Below, one piece after another: positions 5,513 to 10,939 of a DNA stretch of 10,939 bases (its first letter is position 1; each line of letters begins with the position of its first letter). The stretch covers positions 1-10,939 of the forward strand of contig CAMDKB010000123.1 of NCBI GenBank assembly GCA_945901195.1, given 5' to 3'. The notes under the pieces are model-generated. The model ran no database searches and was not told the DNA's origin. It was given only the letters and a program-made list of their open reading frames with translations. The translations under genes and the position numbers were made by a program. The DNA comes from Rhizobium sp. Q54. GTDB lineage: Bacteria > Pseudomonadota > Alphaproteobacteria > Rhizobiales > Beijerinckiaceae.

Positions 5513-6115
5513 TCAATCGGCTGGCCTTTTGCGCGCGTCCAGAACGAAGGTTTCATCATCATCAAACAAAGTGGGCGAATTGCCAATACGCGCCTTTTCG
5601 ATTGTGAGCAGACGAAACTTGGTCTTCACACCGCCGGGCGCTGTAAAGCCGCCGCTGCGCCCACCGGCTGCAAGAACACGGTGACATGGGACAATCACGG
5701 GTATGGGATTTGCGCCGAGCGCTGCGCCAACTGCACGCGCCGCGCCGGGTTCACCAAGCTCCGCTGCGATCTCTCCGTAAGTGCGGGTCTGACCGGGCAG
5801 AATATTGCGAGTAACTGCATAAACGCGGCGATGAAACGGGGGAACGGCAATTATATCAATCGCAATAGACCTGAGGTCATCGCGCACTCCCGACAATAAT
5901 TTCGTGATGCGGATTGTAGCGGCAAGAATTTCAAGTTCGAGTGGATCGCTTTGCGCCCACAGACATGCATGCGGCTGTTGCGCAAGTACGGACTCACGCA
6001 GTTGAACTTCGTCATCCATCGGCAGGCGAAATCCAACGATGCCGTTTGAGCCCCACGCCATGGCGCAATCGCCTATGGGCGTTTGAAAAATCGTATAGTG
6101 GACCGGTGCGAACAT
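5513..6115 (-). CDS. Methylated-DNA--[protein]-cysteine S-methyltransferase (MGMT, Ogt type)
   Basis: A suicide DNA-repair protein that moves the alkyl group from O6-alkylguanine to its own cysteine. Numbered from the ATG at 6115 the product has 200 residues. An N-terminal ribonuclease-H-like domain occupies about 1-85. The DNA-binding domain follows, with TYGEIA (Tyr113), the arginine finger RAVGAALGANP (Arg127), and the active-site PCHRV with Cys144. About 25 residues with an acidic stretch (LFDDDE) extend beyond the catalytic domain, a little more than usual. There is no Ada-type N-terminal domain. Starts at ATG 6127 and GTG 6163 are also open; none has a strong ribosome-binding site, and 6115 best fits the family N-terminus. 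It is followed by the first Bug gene and is divergent from the second. Confidence 0.93.
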   Translation of the reverse strand: MFAPVHYTIFQTPIGDCAMAWGSNGIVGFRLPMDDEVQLRESVLAQQPHACLWAQSDPLELEILAATIRITKLLSGVRDDLRSIAIDIIAVPPFHRRVYAVTRNILPGQTRTYGEIAAELGEPGAARAVGAALGANPIPVIVPCHRVLAAGGRSGGFTAPGGVKTKFRLLTIEKARIGNSPTLFDDDETFVLDARKRPAD

Positions 6116-6130
6116 GGAACCAACCATAAC

Positions 6131-6150
6131 ATACGCGAGCCCTTGCGTAT
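6131..6150. repeat. Palindrome upstream of the MGMT gene
   Basis: ATACGC (6131-6136) and GCGTAT (6145-6150) are a perfect 6-base inverted repeat with an 8-base spacer, 15 bases before the chosen MGMT start, inside the divergent MGMT/Bug spacer. The geometry suits a homodimeric regulator or a small 5' hairpin. It does not look like an Ada box. Confidence 0.35.
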
Positions 6151-6196
6151 CGGGCAGCCACACTTGCTAAGGAGTTCGGTACGTTGCAGGATGGCG

Positions 6197-6226
6197 TTGG
6201 ACTGCTCGTAAGCAGCGCCGGATTCT
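6197..6226 (+). promoter_or_regulatory. Candidate promoter of the second Bug gene
   Basis: TTGGAC (6197-6202), an 18-base spacer, then GATTCT (6221-6226). The spacer carries a small hairpin, CTGCT/AGCAG around CGTA (6202-6215). A transcription start would fall very close to the ribosome-binding site AGGGGGAT. Moderate to weak support. Confidence 0.3.
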
Positions 6227-6237
6227 AGGGGGATAGC

Positions 6238-7218
6238 ATGCGTGACTGGCTCATGCGCCACAAGGCATTTTTGACTGCAACTCTTCTCATGGTGTCGAGC
6301 CTGTCCGCACAGGCGCAATTGGGCCAAGGCAATGTCAGGATCATTTTCCCGTTCGCTGCGGGGGGCAATTCAGATGCCGTAGCTCGCATTATTGCAGAGC
6401 GCCTCTCGAAGGAAACCGGCAAGGGCGCTGTCGTTGAAAATGTCACCGGGGCCAGCGGCCATATTGGCATGCGACAGGTGAAAGATGCGCGGGCGGACGG
6501 CACGGTTCTACTGTTCAGCCCATCTTCTCCGATGACCCTGCACGAACATTTTTTTGGTGACCGGCTGACCTTCGATCCGTTCAACGATTTCGCGCCCGTC
6601 TCGCAGGCCGTCGCCTTCGACTATGCCATCGCCGTGGGACCCCAGGTGCCAGTCAAGACCATCGCCGAATTCGTCGGCTGGCTGAAAGCTGATCCTGCGC
6701 GCGCCAGTTACGCAACGCCAGGCGCGGGTGCGTTGACGCATTTTCTGGGCCTCGAACTTGGTCGCCTCTGGGGCGTGGAAAACCGTCACGTCCCCTATCG
6801 TGGCTCACCACCCGCCCTGAACGATACGGCCGCCGGACATGTGACAATGGCGCTACTGAACACGACGGAAATGTCGCCTTTCCATGATGCGGGAAAGCTG
6901 CGGATACTTGGAACCTTCACAGAAAGACCTTCGCCGTTCGTGCAGGGCGTGCCGACCATGCGCGAGCAAGGCGTGGATATTGTTGCCTTCGGCTGGCATG
7001 CGCTTTACGCGCCGGCCAAAACGCCGAAGGATGTCATCGCAAGGCTCAACAAGATCGTTGTCGACACCGTGCAAGAGCCATCGATGCGCGAACGGCTGTT
7101 CAAGATGGGCTTGATCGCCACGGGCACCAGCCCGGAAGAGCTCACCGCAATTCAAAAGCGCGACAAGGACCTTTGGGGCCCAATGGTGAAGGCTTCCGGT
7201 TTCAAACCGGAGCTCTGA
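6238..7218 (+). CDS. Bug/TctC-family periplasmic solute-binding protein (second copy)
   Basis: 326 residues. The signal peptide is MRDWLMRHKAFLTATLLMVS... with likely cleavage after SAQA (residue 26). The family hallmarks follow: IIFPFAAGGNSDAVAR at about 35-50, GASGHIGMRQVKDARADG, then HVPYRGSPPALNDTAAGHV around residue 185, and a C-terminal helical segment (APAKTPKDVIARLNKIV). A strong AGGGGGAT precedes the ATG. It is clearly diverged from the first Bug protein in the window, so it is not a recent duplicate. It too has no TctA/TctB partner here. Its 3' end is 5 bases from the stop codon of the convergent YqaA-type gene. The ligand is unknown. Confidence 0.92.
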   Translation: MRDWLMRHKAFLTATLLMVSSLSAQAQLGQGNVRIIFPFAAGGNSDAVARIIAERLSKETGKGAVVENVTGASGHIGMRQVKDARADGTVLLFSPSSPMTLHEHFFGDRLTFDPFNDFAPVSQAVAFDYAIAVGPQVPVKTIAEFVGWLKADPARASYATPGAGALTHFLGLELGRLWGVENRHVPYRGSPPALNDTAAGHVTMALLNTTEMSPFHDAGKLRILGTFTERPSPFVQGVPTMREQGVDIVAFGWHALYAPAKTPKDVIARLNKIVVDTVQEPSMRERLFKMGLIATGTSPEELTAIQKRDKDLWGPMVKASGFKPEL

Positions 7219-7228
7219 CGCATTCAGA
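7195..7228. terminator. Two adjacent hairpins at a convergent gene junction
   Basis: TCCGGTT/AACCGGA (7195-7211, loop TCA) is directly followed by TCTGA/TCAGA (7214-7228, loop CGCAT). The second carries the stop codon of each convergent gene in one arm. Neither is followed by a T tract. It may be a bidirectional end signal, or partly a by-product of two facing TGA stops. Confidence 0.3.
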
Positions 7229-7661
7229 CAAAGTTTGCTGTCAGCGCTGCGATGGCAAGATAACGGCCGATTTTTGCGATCGAGACAAGCAGGACGAAGA
7301 CCCATAAGGGTTCGCGCAGAAAGCCTGCGGCGATGGTGAGGGGATCGCCGACTACAGGCACCCAGCTCAGCAGCAGCGACCAGCATCCCCAACGCCTGTA
7401 CCAGCTTTCCGCACGCGCAAGGCTCTTGCCATCCACAGGGAAACGCGGGTGGGTTCTGACCAGCGAGAGGCCACGGCCGATGAACCAGTTTGTCACCGAG
7501 CCCAATATATTGCCAATGCTCGCGACAGTGATGAGAATTGCCCAAGGCTCATTGCCGGCAGCCAGAAGACCAGCCAGAACAGCCTCGGAGGACAGCGGCA
7601 GGATGGTTGCCGCCAGAAAGCTCATGACGAAGAGCGAGAGATAAACGGCTGAGGATGTCAC
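7224..7661 (-). CDS. YqaA-type small membrane protein (DedA/VTT-related)
   Basis: 145 residues, matching the short YqaA branch of the VTT/DedA-like family. There are four hydrophobic segments, at about 4-32, 40-62, 92-115 and 118-142. Family-like features are LPLSSEAVLAG early, GNILGSVTNWFIGRG in the second segment, and a polar SWVPVVGDPLT loop in the third, which may be re-entrant. DedA-type proteins have been linked to lipid flipping and membrane homeostasis; for YqaA itself the function is unproven. The start is GTG at 7661, without a ribosome-binding site. TTGCCA-N16-TATCTC sits immediately upstream and places the GTG 6 bases after the -10, so a leaderless transcript is possible. An internal ATG 12 codons in would remove part of the first segment. 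Confidence 0.82.
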   Translation of the reverse strand: MTSSAVYLSLFVMSFLAATILPLSSEAVLAGLLAAGNEPWAILITVASIGNILGSVTNWFIGRGLSLVRTHPRFPVDGKSLARAESWYRRWGCWSLLLSWVPVVGDPLTIAAGFLREPLWVFVLLVSIAKIGRYLAIAALTANFV

Positions 7662-7698
7662 TGCGAAGAGATAGCAAGTTTGTCTGAACTGGCAAACA

Positions 7699-7737
7699 CG
7701 GGCCTGCCTTGACCGGCCCGTTCCCAGGGCGCATCAA
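7699..7737 (+). promoter_or_regulatory. Candidate lgt promoter with overlapping palindrome
   Basis: TTGACC (7709-7714), a 17-base spacer, then CATCAA (7732-7737) reads toward lgt. The palindrome CGGGCC (7699-7704) / GGCCCG (7715-7720) brackets the -35 box, as an operator might. The region also lies between the divergent YqaA-type gene and lgt. Confidence 0.35.
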
Positions 7738-7786
7738 CACATTCATTCGTCATCCGGACCCGAATCGCCTGATGTTCCTGACCACC

Positions 7787-8614
7787 ATGCCAGTGCTCGC
7801 CATCGCGTACCCGCAGATTGATCCCGTGTTGATCAATATAGGACCGCTGCCGATCCGCTGGTACGCGCTCGCCTATATTTTCGGGCTCTTGCTGGGCTGG
7901 TGGTATGCGCGATCAATTGTGCAACGTCCGGTTCTCTGGGGTCAAACGCCTCGGCCCGATGTAACCTCGCTGGATGATCTGCTTGTTTATGTCGCCTTTG
8001 GCGTCATTCTTGGCGGGCGCCTCGGCTATGTTCTTTTCTACAACGTGGAATTTTTCTTTTCCAATCCGGTGAAGGTTTTCGCAGTGTGGGAAGGCGGCAT
8101 GGCTTTTCATGGCGGGCTCGCCGGTGCAGCACTTGCCGTCTGGCTGTTTGCCAAGCGTTACGCCCTCTCGGCTCTGACAGTTTCCGACATCTGCTGCGCC
8201 GTGGTTCCCATCGGGATCGGCCTTGGACGAATCGCGAATTTCATTAAGCCGGAATTGTGGGGTCGGCCGAGCGATGTCGCCTGGGCGATGATTTTTCCCG
8301 ACGCTGGCCCGATGGCCCGACATCCCAGCCAATTGTACGAAGCTGCAACGGAGGGATTGCTGCTGTTCGTGGTGCTGGCAATTGCGGTTCGCTCGGGCCA
8401 GTTGAAAAGGCCGGGTATGGTGAGCGGCCTTTTTGCCGTCGGCTACGGACTGGCCCGCATTTTCTGCGAATTTTTTCGTGAGCCCGATCCCCAGCTTGGC
8501 TTCCTGTTTGGCGGTGCGACAATGGGCATGTTGCTATCGCTACCGCTCATCGCTGTGGGAATATTACTTCTGGCAGTTGCTAATGGCGTTTTCCCGCGCA
8601 AAGCTGGGTCATGA
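7787..8614 (+). CDS. lgt: Prolipoprotein diacylglyceryl transferase
   Basis: An inner-membrane enzyme that transfers diacylglyceryl from phosphatidylglycerol to the lipobox cysteine of prolipoproteins, the first step of lipoprotein maturation. It has 275 residues and several membrane segments. The family landmarks are present: RWYALAY at 24-30, GGMAFHGG with His108, GLGRIANFIKPELWGRP with Arg148, Asn151, Glu156 and Gly159, HPSQLYEA at 179-186, and ARIFCEFFREPD (Arg224, Glu228). In most homologues the middle signature reads NFINGELWG, so here NG is replaced by KP while the functional residues remain. I chose ATG 7787 because MPVLAIAYPQIDP fits family N-termini; ATG 7772 is possible, and an upstream TTG at 7709 overlaps the promoter. 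It is the first gene of a three-gene operon, and its stop overlaps the next start (ATGA). Confidence 0.95.
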   Translation: MPVLAIAYPQIDPVLINIGPLPIRWYALAYIFGLLLGWWYARSIVQRPVLWGQTPRPDVTSLDDLLVYVAFGVILGGRLGYVLFYNVEFFFSNPVKVFAVWEGGMAFHGGLAGAALAVWLFAKRYALSALTVSDICCAVVPIGIGLGRIANFIKPELWGRPSDVAWAMIFPDAGPMARHPSQLYEAATEGLLLFVVLAIAVRSGQLKRPGMVSGLFAVGYGLARIFCEFFREPDPQLGFLFGGATMGMLLSLPLIAVGILLLAVANGVFPRKAGS

Positions 8615-9756
8615 ACGCGGGAGCCGGCAGCCAAAATCTTGGCGACGAAATCAGGGCGATAATCGAAAGCGAAGGACCGATCGGGTTCGACCGGTTCATG
8701 TCGCTGGCGCTCGGCCATCCCCGCTATGGTTATTACATCACGCGCGATCCATTTGGTCTTGACGGCGATTTCACCACCGCGCCGGAGATCAGTCAGATGT
8801 TCGGCGAACTCATCGGCCTGTGGTCGGCTGAAGTTTGGACCAGCATGGGGGAACCGCCCGAAATCAATCTGGTCGAATTGGGGCCGGGACGTGGAACGCT
8901 GATGCGCGACGCGTTGCGTGCGCTGCACATTGTTGAACCTTTCGCCCGCGCGATCCGCGTGCACCTTGTTGAAACCAGTCCCGTCCTGCGCGCTCGCCAG
9001 CAGGGCACACTGGAGGGATGCGGCTCTCCTGTAGTGTGGCACGACAGGTTTGAAGATGTGCCGCGTGGACCTTCGATCATCATCGCCAATGAATTCTTCG
9101 ACGCTCTGCCGGTCCGCCATTTCGTGCGCACAGACAGGGGATGGTTCGAGCGGCTTGTGGGCCTTGACGAAAACGGACCGCCGGGCAAATTCCGTTTTGG
9201 ACTTGCGCCGGAGCCAGAGCCCTTCATCCGCGCTGAAGCGGAGATTGGCGCTGTGCTCGAGATTGGTGCGGCGGGCCACAGAGCGTTGTCCGAAATCGCG
9301 ACGCGACTGTCTGAAGACATCGGCGCAGCACTGATCATCGACTACGGCCACACCGAGACATCCTTCGGAGAGACGTTGCAGGCGATGCAACACCACATGA
9401 AAGCTGATCCGCTTGAGGATCCCGGGAGTGCCGACATCACGGCGCATGTGGATTTTGCCTCGCTGTCCCGGGCTGCAAAAGCTGCAGCCGCTGAAACGCA
9501 TGGCCCGGTCGCGCAGGGCGATTTCCTGACGTCGCTGGGTATCTTCGAACGGGCGGCCGGCTTGAAAAAGCGCGCGGATCCACGCCAGTCCATTGATATC
9601 GACCGTTCGCTGCTTCGCCTTGTGAGCAAGGGGCGAGAAATGGGCATTGATGGCAAGATGACGCCCAGCATGGGGGCGCTTTTCAAGGTGCTGGCCGTGA
9701 CAAGTCCCGGTCTTTATCCCCCTGGCTTCGAAAGCGTGCAGGGGGAGCGGCAGTGA
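8611..9756 (+). CDS. SAM-dependent methyltransferase, MidA/NDUFAF7 family
   Basis: 381 residues, full length for the family formerly called DUF185. Landmarks: HPRYGYY at 36-42; GDFTTAPEISQMFGELIGLW at 52-71, the most distinctive family segment; the SAM-binding VELGPGRGTLMRD at 88-100; NEFFDALPVRHF at 160-171; and a C-terminal domain with DYGHTE and ADITAHVDF. The mitochondrial homologue NDUFAF7 dimethylates an arginine of complex I subunit NDUFS2 during assembly, so a role in NADH dehydrogenase assembly is a reasonable inference for an alphaproteobacterium. The ATG overlaps the lgt stop by 4 bases and the gene's stop overlaps the pgeF start by 4 bases, so translation is coupled on both sides. 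Confidence 0.93.
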   Translation: MNAGAGSQNLGDEIRAIIESEGPIGFDRFMSLALGHPRYGYYITRDPFGLDGDFTTAPEISQMFGELIGLWSAEVWTSMGEPPEINLVELGPGRGTLMRDALRALHIVEPFARAIRVHLVETSPVLRARQQGTLEGCGSPVVWHDRFEDVPRGPSIIIANEFFDALPVRHFVRTDRGWFERLVGLDENGPPGKFRFGLAPEPEPFIRAEAEIGAVLEIGAAGHRALSEIATRLSEDIGAALIIDYGHTETSFGETLQAMQHHMKADPLEDPGSADITAHVDFASLSRAAKAAAAETHGPVAQGDFLTSLGIFERAAGLKKRADPRQSIDIDRSLLRLVSKGREMGIDGKMTPSMGALFKVLAVTSPGLYPPGFESVQGERQ

Positions 9757-10541
9757 ATAACCAGACCACTTCCTTGCCTGTCTTGACCGCATCCACATTG
9801 CAGCGGGATGGAATCGCTCATGCGTTTTTTACCCGGCAGGGCGGCGCAAGTATGGACATCTACGCCAGTCTCAACGGTGGCGTGGGCTCGAAGGATGAGC
9901 CCGGCGCAGTCAACGAAAACCGTGCCCGTATGGCAGCCGCCCTCGGTGTTGATCGCGAAAATCTCCTTGTCCCCTATCAGATCCATTCTGCAGACGCCTT
10001 GCACGTCCAGCAGCCCTGGGCCGAGGGGACACGTCCGCGCTGCGATGGACTGGTGACATCAACGCCCGGCCTGGCGCTTGGCGTGACGGGCGCCGATTGC
10101 GGGATGATCCTGTTTGCTGACAGCAGGGCGCGCGTGATTGGCGCATGCCACGCCGGCTGGAAAGGCGCGTTGACAGGCATCCTCGAAGCCACAATCGCCG
10201 CCATGGAGAGCCTCGGCGCAACCCGTAGCGCGATTGATTGCGCGCTTGGTCCCACGATCGGCCCGGCCTCTTATGAAGTGGGCAGTGAATTCGTCGCGCG
10301 TTTTCTAGAAGCAGACGAAAACAATGCCCGCTTCTTCACAGCCTCGGCACGAGATGGGCATTCGATGTTCGACCTGCCTGCCTTTATAGCCATGCGGATT
10401 GAATCAGCGCGCGTGGGCAGCTTTACCAATCTTGCCCTCGACACCTACGCGGATGATGAGAAATTCTATTCATACCGCCGCAGCGTCCACCGCAAGGAAG
10501 CCGACTACGGCAGGCTCGTGTCGGCGATTGCGCTGGTATAG
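9753..10541 (+). CDS. pgeF: YfiH/PgeF-family peptidoglycan editing factor (laccase-like domain)
   Basis: 262 residues with the metal-binding triad of the YfiH/LACC1 family in order: His78 in PYQIHSA, Cys116 in GADCGMILF and His133 in CHAGWKGAL. The 17-residue spacing between the last two is typical. Also present are the N-terminal AFFTRQGG with SLNGG, GPTIGPASYEV near 166-176, and the C-terminal FYSYRR at 238-243. In E. coli the protein edits mis-incorporated amino acids in peptidoglycan precursors, and relatives (LACC1) act on purine nucleosides. The multicopper polyphenol oxidase name is historical. The start is GTG at 9753, in a 4-base GTGA overlap with the methyltransferase stop. It is the last gene of the lgt operon. 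No clear intrinsic terminator follows. Confidence 0.94.
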   Translation: MNNQTTSLPVLTASTLQRDGIAHAFFTRQGGASMDIYASLNGGVGSKDEPGAVNENRARMAAALGVDRENLLVPYQIHSADALHVQQPWAEGTRPRCDGLVTSTPGLALGVTGADCGMILFADSRARVIGACHAGWKGALTGILEATIAAMESLGATRSAIDCALGPTIGPASYEVGSEFVARFLEADENNARFFTASARDGHSMFDLPAFIAMRIESARVGSFTNLALDTYADDEKFYSYRRSVHRKEADYGRLVSAIALV

Positions 10542-10619
10542 CGTCACTATAGACTGGCTGGGATGGTGGGAAACTGAGTGGGCCGTGCAAACGCTACCGC
10601 CTGCGACTTTTGAAAAAGC

Positions 10620-10665
10620 TGAGTTGTATCATTGCACGAAATAAAGTTTTTCTTTGATACACTCA
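10620..10665. repeat. Imperfect inverted repeat next to the IS630 element
   Basis: TGAGTTGTATCA (10620-10631) and TGATACACTCA (10655-10665) pair over 11 positions with one extra T. The AT-rich loop contains AAAG-TTTTT-CTTT. It lies between pgeF and the transposase stop, where base composition turns AT-rich. It may belong to the insertion sequence's end, or be a terminator-like structure downstream of pgeF. Confidence 0.4.
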
Positions 10666-10690
10666 CAGCCACATTGATGGGCCAAATTAC

Positions 10691-10939
10691 TCAGCAGTCG
10701 GTAATATAGGCGACAGATGGCGCTTGGAAGAATGACCGAATGAGTTGCGGCATTTTCTGAATTTTGGCCAGTTGCGCTTCGACTTCATCGCTCAGCTTTT
10801 CGCCTTTACGAAGCGGGCTTCGTGCAACGCCGGTGCGCTTGACGTGGCTCCAAACCAATTCATCGGGATTCAATTCCGGAGCATAGCCAGGAAGAAAATG
10901 TAGTGTCAGATGCCCGTTCGTTGAGGCGACGTACTCCTT
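10691..10939 (-). CDS. IS630-family transposase, C-terminal fragment cut by the window edge
   Basis: 83 codons are visible, open all the way to the window edge. The diagnostic stretch is HFLPGYAPELNPDELVW, the C-terminal part of the DDE catalytic core in IS630/Tc1-mariner-like transposases; its Glu in PDE is the likely third acidic residue. The tail is charged (RSPLRKGEKLSDEVEAQL), consistent with rhizobial IS630 orfB-type proteins. The first two acidic residues and the N-terminal helix-turn-helix would lie outside the window, so intactness cannot be judged. No frameshift or internal stop is seen in the visible part. Confidence 0.9.
   Translation of the reverse strand, partial: KEYVASTNGHLTLHFLPGYAPELNPDELVWSHVKRTGVARSPLRKGEKLSDEVEAQLAKIQKMPQLIRSFFQAPSVAYITDC

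Larger units (their letters stand above)
10620..10939 (-). mobile_element. IS630-type insertion sequence, partial
   Basis: This is the transposase 3' end with flanking AT-rich sequence. The other end lies outside the window. The inner boundary is not fixed: the 78 bases between the pgeF stop and 10620 could also include the true terminus and its TA target duplication. It lies downstream of pgeF and does not interrupt it. Confidence 0.6.

Noticed and set aside
5022..5899. Plus-strand frames opposite the first Bug gene and MGMT (up to 220 codons)
   Set aside because: They are shadows of genes with full sets of family motifs on the other strand.
6853..7545. A 230-codon minus-strand frame across the end of the second Bug gene and the YqaA-type gene
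   Set aside because: It overlaps two better-supported genes in other frames and its translation has no family features.
7709..7786. An extended lgt N-terminus starting from TTG at 7709
   Set aside because: The extra residues do not resemble Lgt N-termini, the TTG forms part of a likely -35 box, and ATG 7787 gives the expected start.
8443..9798. A 451-codon open frame on the minus strand opposite the MidA methyltransferase
   Set aside because: It is antisense to a gene with clear family motifs, its composition is Arg/His/Gln-rich as expected for a shadow frame, and it has no ribosome-binding site or recognisable domain.
1..10939. CRISPR array, prophage, toxin-antitoxin pair, defence or biosynthetic island
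   Set aside because: There are no regularly spaced direct repeats, integrase, phage structural genes, small antitoxin-toxin pair or synthase genes. The only mobile sequence is the IS630 fragment at the right edge.

Overview
The window looks like a chromosomal, mostly housekeeping stretch from an alphaproteobacterium, most likely a rhizobial-type lineage (Hyphomicrobiales). The grounds are the short cysteine-free ribosomal protein L36 and cysteine-free S4, promoters of the TTGACa-N17 type, the lgt / MidA-type methyltransferase / YfiH gene order, and two Bug-type solute receptors. I cannot name a genus from the sequence alone.

Layout, left to right: rpsD (minus) has a strong-looking promoter and an unusually long, foldable leader. 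A divergent rpmJ (plus), only 41 codons long, follows with its own promoter and a clear intrinsic terminator. Next come an exported TPR protein, whose promoter suggests a leaderless mRNA, and a membrane-anchored or lipoprotein alpha/beta hydrolase (both plus). These converge on a minus-strand pair, a hot-dog acyl-CoA thioesterase overlapping a MOSC-domain protein. A second minus-strand unit is a methylated-DNA-cysteine methyltransferase followed by a Bug receptor. A second, different Bug receptor is divergent (plus) and converges almost stop-to-stop on a small YqaA-type membrane protein (minus). The plus-strand operon lgt - MidA-type methyltransferase - pgeF follows, with 4-base overlaps at both junctions. 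The window ends in the 3' part of an IS630-type transposase (minus), cut by the edge.

Functional themes are translation (S4, L36), cell-envelope biogenesis (Lgt, PgeF), respiratory complex I assembly (MidA-like), alkylation repair (MGMT), and organic-acid or other small-solute sensing and uptake (two orphan Bug proteins without TctA/TctB here).

I see no CRISPR array, phage, toxin-antitoxin pair, defence island or biosynthetic cluster. The best candidates for something undescribed are non-coding: the roughly 295-nt structured rpsD leader with an internal consensus ribosome-binding site and mini-ORF, the rpmJ 5' hairpin, and the apparent leaderless starts. All RNA structures and promoters were read by eye; none was folded or searched computationally.
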